Below are positions 13,150 through 24,744 of a stretch of 64,000 nt of DNA, in pieces. The DNA lies in contig OENT01000265.1 in NCBI GenBank assembly GCA_900239685.1, positions 62,001 through 126,000 on the forward strand, in the 5' to 3' direction. The first letter of the stretch is position 1, and each line of letters starts with the position of its first letter. Origin of the DNA: Rotaria macrura. Its lineage: Eukaryota; Rotifera; Eurotatoria; Philodinida; Philodinidae. A model generated the notes under the pieces. It ran no database searches. It saw only the letters and a program-made list of their open reading frames with translations, and was not told the DNA's origin. The position numbers were made by a program, and so were the translations under genes.

Positions 13150-13731
13150 CGACTAAATCCGGTAATAAGAATAAGCACAAGTAAAATCTAATAAATTTTC
13201 GTCGTTGTTTATTGCTTACAACACAGTGTTGAATAATTATAGTATTCAAAGATTACAAAATGAGGAATGTTGCAAAAACATTCTTTTTGTCCTGCATCGA
13301 AATTTCTGAAGACCTTTCTGATTAATGGCAATGTCTCATTTGTTTTTCTTTTCAAATCAAAAAAAAAATGAAACCTTTTAAAATTCGGGTGACTATACGC
13401 ACGTATATATTTTTTTGATTTTCTTATCATTTGAATACAGACAAGAAGAAAAAGAAACGATAAATTAATTAACAGCTCATTAAACTGATAATATGATGGG
13501 TTTATGAGGATAGATAAAGATAGAAATACTGTAAATCGTTTGAAAACATAAACACACTCACACACAAACAAACAAACATAGAAAAGAAATTACTTGACAA
13601 AAAGAGGAAAAAGAAAACAATAGAAAGCAACCACTGAGAATATACGACAATATATCAGCATTTTGAATGCAATTATAAATTAACATAGATATATAATTAT
13701 AAATATTTATAATCTTATATAAAGACATAGA
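13150..13731. other. Spacer between the RUN gene and the orphan exon
   Basis: Holds the presumed 3' untranslated region of the RUN gene (minus strand) and the possible 5' exon and short intron of the 12791-13149 gene. The long minus-strand ORF here (13209-13571) has no coding character. Confidence 0.4.
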
Positions 13732-16700
13732 TTAGTGCACTGTTTGATGTCGTTTGGGTACTGGAATTGAGCCAAGTTTACGTCGTAAAGAAATATTCGG
13801 TGGTGGAGGTGGTACTGTTGTTGATGGTGCTTTTGTGGGCGCAGATGATACTGATTTCGATGATGGAATAGTAGAAGATGAGGGTGATTTGCTAATTACT
13901 GAAGATGACGGAGGGCTAGGAACTGGTTCTTTTGGTGAAATTTTCACTTGAGTTTTACGATCACGTAACCAAGCTCGAACATTAAATCGTTTGGGTAATA
14001 AGGAAGAAGGACGTTGATTAGTGTTCGTCGTTGCTGTCGCCGTCGCCGTAGTAGCTGTTGTTGTTATTGTTGATGATGATGATCTTGCTGCTGGAGCAAC
14101 ATTGGATGAATGAGTATATTTGAGTCGGAATGGTAAGGGTGATAGTTTTTCTAATTGATTTGTGATACGTTCAAATAGATCATTATCTAGATGTACAAGT
14201 ATAAATGCCCATGATTCGTAGTATGTTGTGAACATTGCACGATGAGATAAAAAATGTGTTAGCCATGCAGCAAGTTCATGAAGACTAGAATAAGAAAAAT
14301 AAAATAATTGAAAATGATTTATAAATATTTCGTATTCTCACTTGAGTAAATGATAAATAAATGCATTGAATTTTTCTATCCAATCTACTGTTGATGATAG
14401 ACCTAATTGAGCTTTAACTTTAGCATCATTAAAACGACCAGTTTTAGGTGTTGTAAAATCAATTAAACGCCATAAATTAATCTTTTTTGAAAATAATGAA
14501 CCGCTGTATTGCCGAAGACCATCTTCGAGTACCTCACGTAGTAAAGGACATAGATCGTAACGTAATGTTCGATCAAGCTCACGATTCGTAATATTATTCA
14601 GATAGTAAGACTAAAGTAAGTATTGAGAAACAACAAAAATTTAATAAGATAAACAAATAATTATTTCATTACTTGTGGATCACCGCATTTGATTTCTAAT
14701 ATATGTAGAACTGTGTTAGCAAATGCATCGATAAGATATTTATCACTACCATATTTAACTGGTAATGGTTTTGCTATTTCTGATGGCGCATGTTCAGTAA
14801 AATTTACAATAGGTACGTCATTATGATCTTCATGTTCGTCATCTGAAAGATTAAATTCACTCGGTGGACTATCAGTAAGACTTTCTCGTGGTACCAAATC
14901 ACAATAATCTATAAATAATGAAACAATAAAAATCGTGTGCCTTTCATATATGCATGAAAGTATGTATGAGTATACCTCGATCATATCTGAATGGAACTGT
15001 TGGTGGTGGTGTTGGTCGATGTTTCGGACTAGCAGATGGTGTTATAAGTCGTCGTGCAATATCATCACAAAAACTAACACTTTTCTTAGCACGAAGATCG
15101 TGTTCTGATAATGTACATCCTTTTTGTCGTGTTTGTAAATGTATCGATAGATTATGTTGATGTGATGAAATAGTCGGTGCTGAATAACGTCGATGTCGTG
15201 ATGCTTCTATACTAGGATCACCGAGCCGAGCAGCTAATGTTCGTGCTGCTAATGTAAATATATCACCAGCAGCGCCAACAGCAAGAACATTGGCTGCTGT
15301 TCCTGTTGCAGCGGGTGTTAGTGATGTCGCTGTTAAATCTTCAGTTTTAGCCCGTTTCAAACATGATTTAAGTGGATATGATGACGTTGGCGTTTGAACA
15401 TGACGCGGATGATTTGTTGAACTATTACTAAAATAACCACTACTTGATGTACTATTTGCACTTGTTGATGTACTTGAACATGTTAATGAAAAGGTTGCAT
15501 TTTCTTCTTCTTTTATATGAGTATCAACGTTTGCTGGAGCAGATGGACTAAGTGGGAAGGCACGAAGTGGACTGTTATTCATCGTTGTTGGACTTATTTT
15601 AATACTTTTAATGCGTTTAATTTCTTTGAGTGTTCGTGGTCTTTGCATGTTTGCTATTGTTGGATTAAGCGTTGTAGGTCGCATGGGAACAGAAGACGAC
15701 GACGATGATGATGATGCTGATGATACAGATGGTACTTTAATACTACAGTAAAATACAGTACGTGTTGCTTTTTTTGTTAATGATGATGGCTCAGACAATG
15801 TGCTTTTCATTCTTGAACAGTAATGTTTTGTTTGATTTGTTGAGGTTGATGATGATGATGATGATGGAAGGGGTGCTGGATTTTCTTTAGCATAGTATGT
15901 GAGAAAACTAAGATCGGGTAAAGATAAAATTGTTGGTAGTGATCGATATGTTGTTGACGATGGTGATGTTGATGGTTGACTAGGATTATTTGAATCACTC
16001 GTATTATTATTATTGTTATTGTTATTCAACGAACGATCAACACTTTTCGAACGAGCAACTGGTACACAATCGTTTTGTACCCAATATTTGTCCGTATTTA
16101 GAGGACGAGAAGTTGAACGTGGGATAAAACGTCTTGTCGATGATTGAGTTTGACAAATAGGGCTATTGTCAATATATATAGATGTTTGAAGACATTGATC
16201 AACACTACGACGAGGTACAACGGCTTGATTAGAAACTAGAAAAAGAAAAAGGATACCGATCATATAACGATCAATTCAATGTCGTCGATGGACAATAGAG
16301 ATGATGTTTGTTCAATTATGTTTTTCGAAAAAAAAAGGAATTAATGATACATAATCGTTTGATCCTTCATTTTCTTAATATCGAATTTCTTACAAAGAAA
16401 TAAGAAACGTACCCTTGGATTGTTCTTTGCTTTCGTTTGATAACTGTTCTACCGATGAAAGAAAATCATTATGACTATTGGATTTATTTAATTTTAATTG
16501 TGAAAATGTTGTTGGACTCTTCAATTTAAATCGAGGCATGGGTATTTGATGTTTTTGTTTATTAATATTGGAACATGATGATGATGATGTTAAGGAATCA
16601 CACATACTTTTATCACTGAAATTTTGATATATACGACATGGATGTTGTTGAGATCTTGTGCGTTGAAATAAACGATATAATGTTAGTGGACTACGTGACC

Positions 16701-17223
16701 GATGTTCACTATCATCAGATGTATGGGCTGATGAGGATGAACTTCGATGAATAGATTTGGATTTTATTGCATGCCATGATGTTCGTGGTGGATCTGATGA
16801 TGATGTTGTATCATCACCTTCAACATCAGCATCATCTTCTGTATCACCTTCACCACCGTTAACGCCTGAACTTAAACGCATCGACCATTCCGACAAACTT
16901 GTTGCTTGACACGTTGCTGGAACATCATGTTGATCTTGTTCAAATGCAAGATGATGATAATTACGATCTTCGTATAGATCCCAATGAAAACCTTCATATT
17001 GACTATCACGAAGTTGGGTTGCTGTTTTACGGCAATGACTTCCATATGATGAAAAAATAGATCGATGACCACTGAGCCAAAGTTCATCGTCATCTGGATT
17101 GTCTACAGACATTTCATATTCTGGTGATTGTTGTTCCATTGTTGAATGAACGTGTTTTAAATGACCATCAATCGAATCAAGTAATTGAGAAGCTAATGTT
17201 GTTCCACAATTTTGATTGAGCAT
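13732..17223 (-). CDS. RUN domain protein of the RUSC1/2 (UNC-14) type
   Basis: Five exons (17223-16413, 16235-14976, 14908-14673, 14610-14342, 14284-13732) encode 1042 residues. The first 700 are low-complexity, rich in Ser, Thr, Asn and acidic runs. The RUN domain covers about residues 745-905. Hallmarks shared with RUSC proteins are LCPLLREVLEDGL, LWRLIDF, FNAFIYHLLNLHELAAWL and LEKLSPLPFRL. RUSC proteins link Rab GTPases, adaptor and kinesin cargo complexes and signalling scaffolds. A Pro-rich tail (VPPPPPN) follows, and the protein stops without the C-terminal SH3 domain of vertebrate RUSC1/2. An acceptor just upstream of the ATG suggests a 5' untranslated exon, perhaps ending at the GTAAGC donor near 17472. 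The family assignment rests on remembered motif order. Confidence 0.78.
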
Positions 17224-20200
17224 AGAACCAACTAGGAGGAAAACATAATGGTAGAAAAGAAAAAAAGATAAGAAATTGTAAGAAATATTATTTATCAGCG
17301 AATAAACAATATTTTATTTTCTACCTCATTCTTGACCTCAACAGTCTACTATTACTGATTGATATTACTTATACTTTCGTCGGACAAATGAATGAAACGA
17401 AAGACAGACACAACTAGACATGCATTCTTTCTCTTTTTCTCTCACTCTATGTGTTAATGATGATAAGCTTACCAACTACGATTCGAAATTTATAAAAAAA
17501 ATTAATGAACGAAAGAGAATGAAGAGATATTGTTGAGGGTGATGATAATGATGATGATGATGTGATGGTAATAGTACATATTTTTTTTTGAAGCTGTCTC
17601 GGTGAGAAGAGAAGAAAGGACCATCATTATCGACTACGTATTTTATTAGGGAAGCTGGTATGCTTGTAAACAAGAGAAGAAAGACGCAAGAAGAAAGAGA
17701 GAACAAGTAAAGGACCAGTGCGCGACGTACAACACGAAAATAATGAGAAAAATAAATTGAAACACTAGTCATATACACATATATTAAAGCATAAGGACTT
17801 GTCTTCAATATTTCATTGATTGAAATCTAGAACCTGACACTCTCCATTTATTACTACATACCAAGAAATAAAAAAAAACTTAGTATAATACTTCTATATG
17901 CTAGGATTATTTGACTTCTTTTTCCTCTCATCAATAAAGATAGATGTAAAGGTCGCATATACAAGTGATGATAGGAAGTAAAGATAAGCACACAAGGCTT
18001 CAATTGTGCTGTTGTCTTTTCTTTTCTGTTACAAATAATCAAGAAGAGCAAAGGCCAGTCTATGGAGCGATAAAAATTAATGCTAAGTATGCAGATGTTT
18101 TCAGAAAATGGCTACTTGCATACTTTCATCTCTCAATGTCATGACCTAATTTTGAAATAAAAGACTACTAATATAGAATAATAAGGGGAAAAAATGAACA
18201 CGCAGCAAAAAGACACAAAGGCTTTCTTCGATTTATTTACTTATACCTGGTACAATGTCATTAGAAGAACAAGATTAAATTGATTTTTGTTCTAGATATA
18301 AAACTTCACACGTGAACCGAATGTTAAGATCGATTTCATAATATCTACCTTCATTTTTGAATGTATAAAACGATATGATACAAACACAGTGTTCAATCTT
18401 TTCTTTTTTCGTTTTGGTATTACTTCTCTTTCACATTAACCATCATCATCCTGTATATGATCGTAACCCTCACCAAATATATATAGATATATATATATAT
18501 AAATATATATGTATACGTATATATGTACTTTCGTATGATAGATAAATCATGTTCGCTTACTCAAGAGCAAACACACGTTCGTACGCTCATACCATATTCA
18601 TATCTTATTCCGATACTTTTGCTTTTCTTTCGTTTTTGCAAGAGTCAAATAGCTACCATTTATGTAAGGAGATGAACGGCCTCCAACTCTTTCCACTCAT
18701 AGCTATGCCTTTAACCCTTGTCTTTTTTTTTCTTTTTTGATGCACGTTTTATGCACACGTTATCATTAAAAGAACAATTTCAAGCCTTTTTTATTCTAGG
18801 TCTTTCTTTTTTAGCAGACCTATGATTACGAGACCTTCATTTAGAAATATGATTATTGCAAAGGTCTCGTCGCGCAGGTATTTACGCTCATTGAATTAGA
18901 TTTGCTTATTTTAATTACCAAATCTCAATCGACGCAACGGCAAACAGCTGCCCATACGAATGATGAAACGTCTACGTTATGAGCACGTTCGTTAATGAGA
19001 ACTCACCTGCACTTATGTTTATTATTACGCGAAGGATAATTAACAAAGAAAAAAAAAAGAGTAAGCGTTACCGATGCACTAAGCACCTGATACAGTCAGA
19101 TTACACAACAGAGCACATTTGTTTAAGTAGAAGAAAAAAAAAAGAGGCAAAAAGAAGGAACTTACTGATTGTCGTTTGCTGACCAATCCAAATAACATAA
19201 CGCGTATGCGTTGAACCTTGCTTTATTTCGTCTTAGATTACGCCCAAAAAAACGCAATTAAATATAATATTAGAATTGATCGGTTGCTTATATAGAGTTT
19301 TTTGGTTGTGGATTTATCTTCGTTTGTATTTCTTCGACTAGCAAACAATTATAGAATGATGAGGAATTTTGGGTTGTGTATGCTACACACTCGTCATGCA
19401 CAATAACAGAAAGCAGAGGCAAAAGGAAAAAAAGGGAAAACGAGCAAGAGACATCGACGTCTATATTTTTTTCCTCGACGTCGTCTTCTTTTTTTCCTCT
19501 CTCGCTGTCTTTTCTCGATTTCGGGCACTGGTAACACGCCAGCAATGCCTTAGCTGCCTGATTTAATCTAGAGACAACCCATTGTTTGTTCTCTTTCCTT
19601 TTTTTTTCTTCGTTTGTGTGTCTTTTTCTTCTACATTGCTAACGGGAAATTATCTCGACCAGTTTTCCTTATATTTTCTTTTCTTTTCTTTTCTTGTTCT
19701 ACACAGCGGAGTTGGATCGAGTGTCCGCCAACGCGCCTTGACTGCTCTACTATATAGTACGAGCATATTTCTTAGCTCGTCTGTCAAAAATTCTGATGAG
19801 AATAACGGCAAATAGTGTTGTTCAATCATCATTCTTTTTCTTTCTGTAGTCTGAATTTTTTCATTGCTCAATAATATAATTTGAAACCAGAAAATTCTCG
19901 AAAGAAAAAAGAACGAATATATATATATGCATATTGTTCTATGACAAACAATGGGGAAATAAAAATAATTTGGCCTTTCTTATTGTATTTCTCAAAAAAC
20001 AAATTTTACTATGCCATTGCATTTTATTCCTAGTAGAAATACTAACTCAGTTTTCTTTTGCTGACAGTATTCATGTTAAGTCGATGAGATAATATTTCCA
20101 TCTTTATATTCATAACTAATGTCATTTTATGATAGGATAAAAAGATAAGAATAAACTATGATGCAAAAAGAATGTTTCTTCTTATCAGCTAAAACCTTGC

Positions 20201-20867
20201 AATAATTTCTGCAGTCATTCAATATGCATGGTCTTACTTGAATGATTCCGAAGATATATCGTTAACATGTTTGTATATATATACAGATGTGGGTGTGAGT
20301 GAATATGTGTGTATATGTTGAATGAACACAATAGTAATGTTGTGTGATATCGAGTATTAATTCTTTTCTTGTCGTCCACCGTGGGCAGAGACCTTGTATT
20401 CAACTTGACCTCATTTCTTTGTCACTCAAAACACTACGTACACCCACTGTGCTAATCAAGCAGCAGCAGTAGTAACAGAATAGACCATTGACGCGAATAG
20501 GGCAGTTGAACTTTCATACATATGTAAAGAAATGAGAAAGGCCCCAACCAGGGAGAGGGGTAGAGAGAGAGAGAGAGAGAGAGAGAGCAAATGCATTTTA
20601 ATTCAACTCTCATAAGCAATATGGAATGGAGACATTTGTCGCGTGAGACAAAACGGACACAACTTGTTTCATCTATGTCAATTTTAAAAATTGACATTCG
20701 TTGTTGAACAAGCCAGACACTTTGTTCTCAAGTGAGATAGACATCGATCAAATATTAACACATTTTTTACGGAATCATATTCATGAAAAGACAAAATATA
20801 GCACATCTAACGGCCACAACTCGAAATGAATGCTACAAATACTAACAGTAAAAAATAAAATGAATGG
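17224..20867. other. Long intergenic stretch
   Basis: No convincing coding exon. Probably contains the promoter and 5' exons of the RUN gene. It has TA-rich microsatellite DNA at about 18476-18530 and a GA microsatellite at 20562-20587. Several pyrimidine-rich blocks make spurious ORFs on both strands. Confidence 0.45.
20562..20587. repeat. (GA)n microsatellite
   Basis: Thirteen GA units in a row, in non-coding sequence 280 bases downstream of the small membrane protein gene. Confidence 0.9.
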
Positions 20868-21210
20868 CTATGTCAAAGTAACAGTGTGTGAGTTGCCACC
20901 ATCAAGATTGTATTTCACTCGAAGTTGATCGCGTACTTCGTTATGTTCCTGTCGGATTTCATCAAACTCACGTCGACTAGCAGTTATATCTCGTTCTTTC
21001 GTTTGATCTTGCCGAGCACTTGCTGTTCTTCGTGACCATTTGGCACATAGATCACATTGCCGACAAAGACAGCAAATCTAAATAAAAATAAATAAGTTAA
21101 AACTATCGAAAGAAACTTTTATTTCTCACCAAAAAAATCAGAAGAACGAGGATTATAACCACAGCGATGACAACTAATGTAACGATCACGTCTGTTGTCA
21201 GCACAACCAT
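20868..21210 (-). CDS. Small single-pass membrane protein with juxtamembrane Cys cluster
   Basis: Two exons, 21210-21130 and 21077-20868, joined across a 52 bp intron (GTGAGA...TTTAG), give 96 residues. Exon 1 is almost entirely a transmembrane helix (VTLVVIAVVIILVLLIFL, residues 10-27). Exon 2 begins with a Cys-rich turn, ICCLCRQCDLCAKW, containing two CxxC spacings. A charged, probably helical tail follows (RQDQTKERD to EVRDQLRVKY). The Cys cluster next to the membrane could be palmitoylated or bind a metal. No named family was recognised. The frame, clean splice signals and sharp domain layout make it likely to be real although neither exon alone is a long ORF. Confidence 0.7.
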
Positions 21211-22091
21211 TTTTAAAAATTAACTTGAAATAAAAATAAATCTAAAACATCGATATCGAGATGATTATTCAAAGAGAAACTAGCTGCTTAAATTACAATG
21301 CATAATGAATACATACTTGATGTAAGTTAAATTAGAAAATTTGTAAATTAAACGAGAAGGACTTAGTCTAGAGAATGATAAACGACAATCTAAATATTTC
21401 AAATTAGAAGTGATTTATAAGAAAAAAAAAAGAGACGTCTATATAAAACGCCTCGGATTTTCTGTGCTCTCTCATGCTCAGAATAGGGAAACGTATATAT
21501 TCATATATATGATTCATCAACGAACAAAATAAGAAATTAGTAATGCCGTGAATAAAGAAATAGTTTTTTTTTCATCAGAGGCTAGTTTAGTCTCTATGAT
21601 TAATCATTGCAAGTATTAAAATTCGAATATCCTACGTCTATAAAACAAAAGCTTCACATGAAAATTCCAAAGATCTATTTTGAAAACTTTATTCGTGTAA
21701 TCAAGTACTTACTTGAAAAATTTTCGATCAAAAACAAACCGAAACTAATAACTACATGTACATTATCTTATGATATTTTCTTTTTTTCGTCATCGAAAGA
21801 AAAACAAGCTACCTGACAGATCAAATTATCTTTCAAGTTTCTGCATGATTGATTTCTCTCGTCCAGTTCGTTTATTCTTTGATGCGTCACAAAAAAGAAA
21901 CAAATCAAATATTATTTTCTTTTCATCCATTGATTGTTACAAAAACGTTGTCCGTATACATCCGCACTGTGTATGAATCATCAGTATATTTCACATCACT
22001 CAATTCATAATGGGAACAAAAAAGAAAAAAGATAGAAGTCATATGATACATTTAGAAGAAGACGAAGAAAAAAAAATACTAACACCATAAT
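21211..22091. other. Spacer between two minus-strand genes
   Basis: Presumed promoter of the small membrane protein gene and 3' flank of the Axin-like gene. Two short + strand ORFs (21607-21816, 21770-21976) overlap each other and show no domain. Confidence 0.4.
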
Positions 22092-23147
22092 CTAAGCATT
22101 ATTCAGTATTCGAATTACTACCGTACCATCAATATTCGGTAGAGGATTATCAAAATCTTCGATTTTTTCATTAATAAATTGTGTATCACCACCGAGCCAA
22201 TTTTCATTTGTAGCACGATGTTTAACAAAATAGTCCAATGAATTATTTGCATTCATACCATTTCGTTGATTTGATGATGATGTATGTAAACGTGGAATAA
22301 TATCATTAAGTGTAATAGATTCTGGCGGTACAGAAACTTGAATAACAAATGGCGTATCGCTGCCAGGTAAAAAATAGGCTACACGTGTCTTTTTTGTTGA
22401 TGTAGCTACAAAGAAAGAACAATTAATTTGAAATATAAATAAATATATATATATATATATATATATGTGTGAATCAATTCTATTTGATTACGAACATTCA
22501 ACTCGAATACTTCGATTCTGATGATGATGATGATGATTTGGCTTTATTTTTGTCTGTAATGACAATGATGACGAATGAATTTTACGTGAACGTTTTAATT
22601 CATTATCATTTTGATATCCACTAGAAATATTTCCAAGTGTAGATGTTGATTTAATTTGTGTATTATTCTTTGTAAATTTGCCACGTCGATATTCATTCCA
22701 TAGACGTGAATTAAGAAATTGTCGAAATACATCCGTTTGATTTTCAGTATAAAGAAGAAGATCATCTAAGACACCATCGAAAAAATGTTCCGTAAATTGT
22801 TTACGACGATAATTTTCACGTAATTCTAAACGTCGTTGTGCTGGTAGCCACGGTAGAATCGATTCATTTTCAATGTATGTTTTATATGCCGCTCGTCCAA
22901 TATCATGTAATTGATTTGAATCATCTTTCTTTTCATTCAATACAAGTACAATAGCATAAACAGCACCCAACGAAGCTGTTTGTGGTGAACTCATAAGAAA
23001 TTCAAGAAATAATTCAGCTGTTTCAGAATTCAATACAATATCATGTATGGATATTGTTCGTGATAATTGTGAGGAATTTGTTGCTGGAACTCGATGAACA
23101 GTTGCTAATGATGAACGATGTGAACATTCCGTATCGCTGAAAGACAT
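22092..23147 (-). CDS. Axin-like protein with RGS and DIX domains only
   Basis: Two exons, 23147-22511 and 22405-22092, give about 316 residues. Residues 35-165 form an RGS domain of the Axin type: ETAELFLEFLMSS at the start, a central YKTYIENE, and DVFRQFLNSRLWNEYRRGKF at the end. Residues 215-315 form a DIX domain: TRVAYFLPGSDTPFVIQVSV, then SITLNDI, DYFVKH, and finally LPNIDGTVVIRIL. RGS plus DIX together is known from Axin, the scaffold of the beta-catenin destruction complex. Axins are usually 600-850 residues, with GSK3- and beta-catenin-binding segments between these domains. Here the linker is only about 50 residues, Ser/Asn/His-rich, with neither motif. The donor is a choice between GTATTC (used) and a GTTCGT 13 bases downstream; both keep frame. 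Confidence 0.85.
22443..22467. repeat. (TA)n tract in the Axin-like intron
   Basis: A run of TA units inside the short intron between the RGS-coding and DIX-coding exons. Confidence 0.85.
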
Positions 23148-24744
23148 TTTTGTTAATTTGTTTTTCGGTTTCGTCGTCGAAATCACGTACGAATTCTTCT
23201 AGACACAAAGACGATCAAATTGTATCCTGATTGTTTATATGCAATAAGAGAAACGAATGAACAATAAAGAGAAAAGGTTAGCTAGGTTGTTGGATGTTTC
23301 TCTTTTTCGTTTCTGTCCAATTCATTTTTTCTCCTCGTCCACTCGAATCATCGGCGATCGTTTCGTCATTATTGATGTGTCAAGACACTCCCAGCTGGAA
23401 GGAGGAAAAAAATTTGAAAATATATATTTCGCTAACGTATGTATATATATATATATTCATGCGTTTAATCTGTCTGTTGCTTTGAAGAAGATCAAAGCAA
23501 TGTCGGTAATAGTTGTTCGATGGAAAAACAACAACCTATTGCATGTATATACACATAATTGGATAGTGGCATCAAATAAGAAATGGATGGCGGTGCGCAT
23601 CATACTTAATAGTTAGAAACAGCATATATGTGTGAAAAACGCTTATCTATGGCTACATTCAACAATATTAGATTACCGAGAAAAAATATTTGAAGAATTT
23701 TTCATGACATCAGGAAAGCTGTCAGTCGCACTATTGAATTTGAATGAATTGGTATGTTAACAGTATATAGTCCTTTTTCGAAGAATTCGAGAAGAAACCA
23801 AATTTACGTACGAGATATGCAGTAGCGATATTAAAACATAAAGAAACATATTGATGAATTGGATATTGTTTTCATATGTACTACTATTCGTTGTTTGGAG
23901 TGAGTTTATTTTATTCTTATTTCAAAAAAAGAAGCATATTTGTTTTTCTCTTATCGTAGTTATTTCTTTATGAAGAAGTTCATTAAACAGAAGCGGATAC
24001 TCTCATGGATATCTTTGATATTTTGACCTTTTTTCTTTTCCAACAATAAAAGAATCAATACAATGCAGTATAGTGTGTGCCTAGAGAAAATCATAACATC
24101 ACAGTATCATCGAAGATAGTATCTCAAGCGATGGATGATACTCTACTTGTTTGTAAATATGTCAAAAATCTGTGATCAAACATTGCTCTAATAATAAGAC
24201 ATGATAAACTGTTGGAAATGAATAACACTTTGAAATCTTGACGTACATATCAGTTCAATGTTAGCTAGAGTTCATCCTGAACAAGAAGAAGTTACTTCTG
24301 GTCTGCGTCACACGATAAATGGTTGTTTGCTCTTTTCTCACTAATATATCTATGAATGATAAAAACAAGGGCTGAACTAACGCAAGGATAAATGACAAAA
24401 TATTCCTCATTTAGATGTAATTTCTGTACACAAAAAAAATTGTTTGTTTTCATGGATTAATTAGTTACATACATATGTTTCATTTAAACACAAATCAATG
24501 ATGTAGTATGTATGATTGAGTTTTTCAGTTTAGTATGCTTTCTGAGAAAGATTTATCAATGAATGAAATCTAATAGAACATCAAGAGAATCTCATCACAT
24601 ATGTTAATATATTGCATGAATAATTGAACTTTCTTTGAAGTTCTTTTTATTTCAAATTATCCATGTGTTTTTTTTAATATTGTTCAATAACAATGGAAAC
24701 AAACCGAAAAAGAAAACAGAATTTATTTATGTTTCTTGTGTGAT
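23148..24744. other. Intergenic stretch
   Basis: Promoter side of the Axin-like gene followed by the 3' flank of the WD40 gene. The + strand ORF 23257-23616 is AT-rich with no domain and is not supported as a gene. Confidence 0.4.

Noticed and set aside
13209-13571. 120-codon minus-strand ORF
   Set aside because: Phe/Leu/Lys-rich with no coding character; overlaps presumed untranslated and intron sequence between two genes.
15517-15708. + strand ORF opposite the RUN gene
   Set aside because: Antisense shadow of the large Ser/Thr-rich exon 2, which has a consistent spliced frame.
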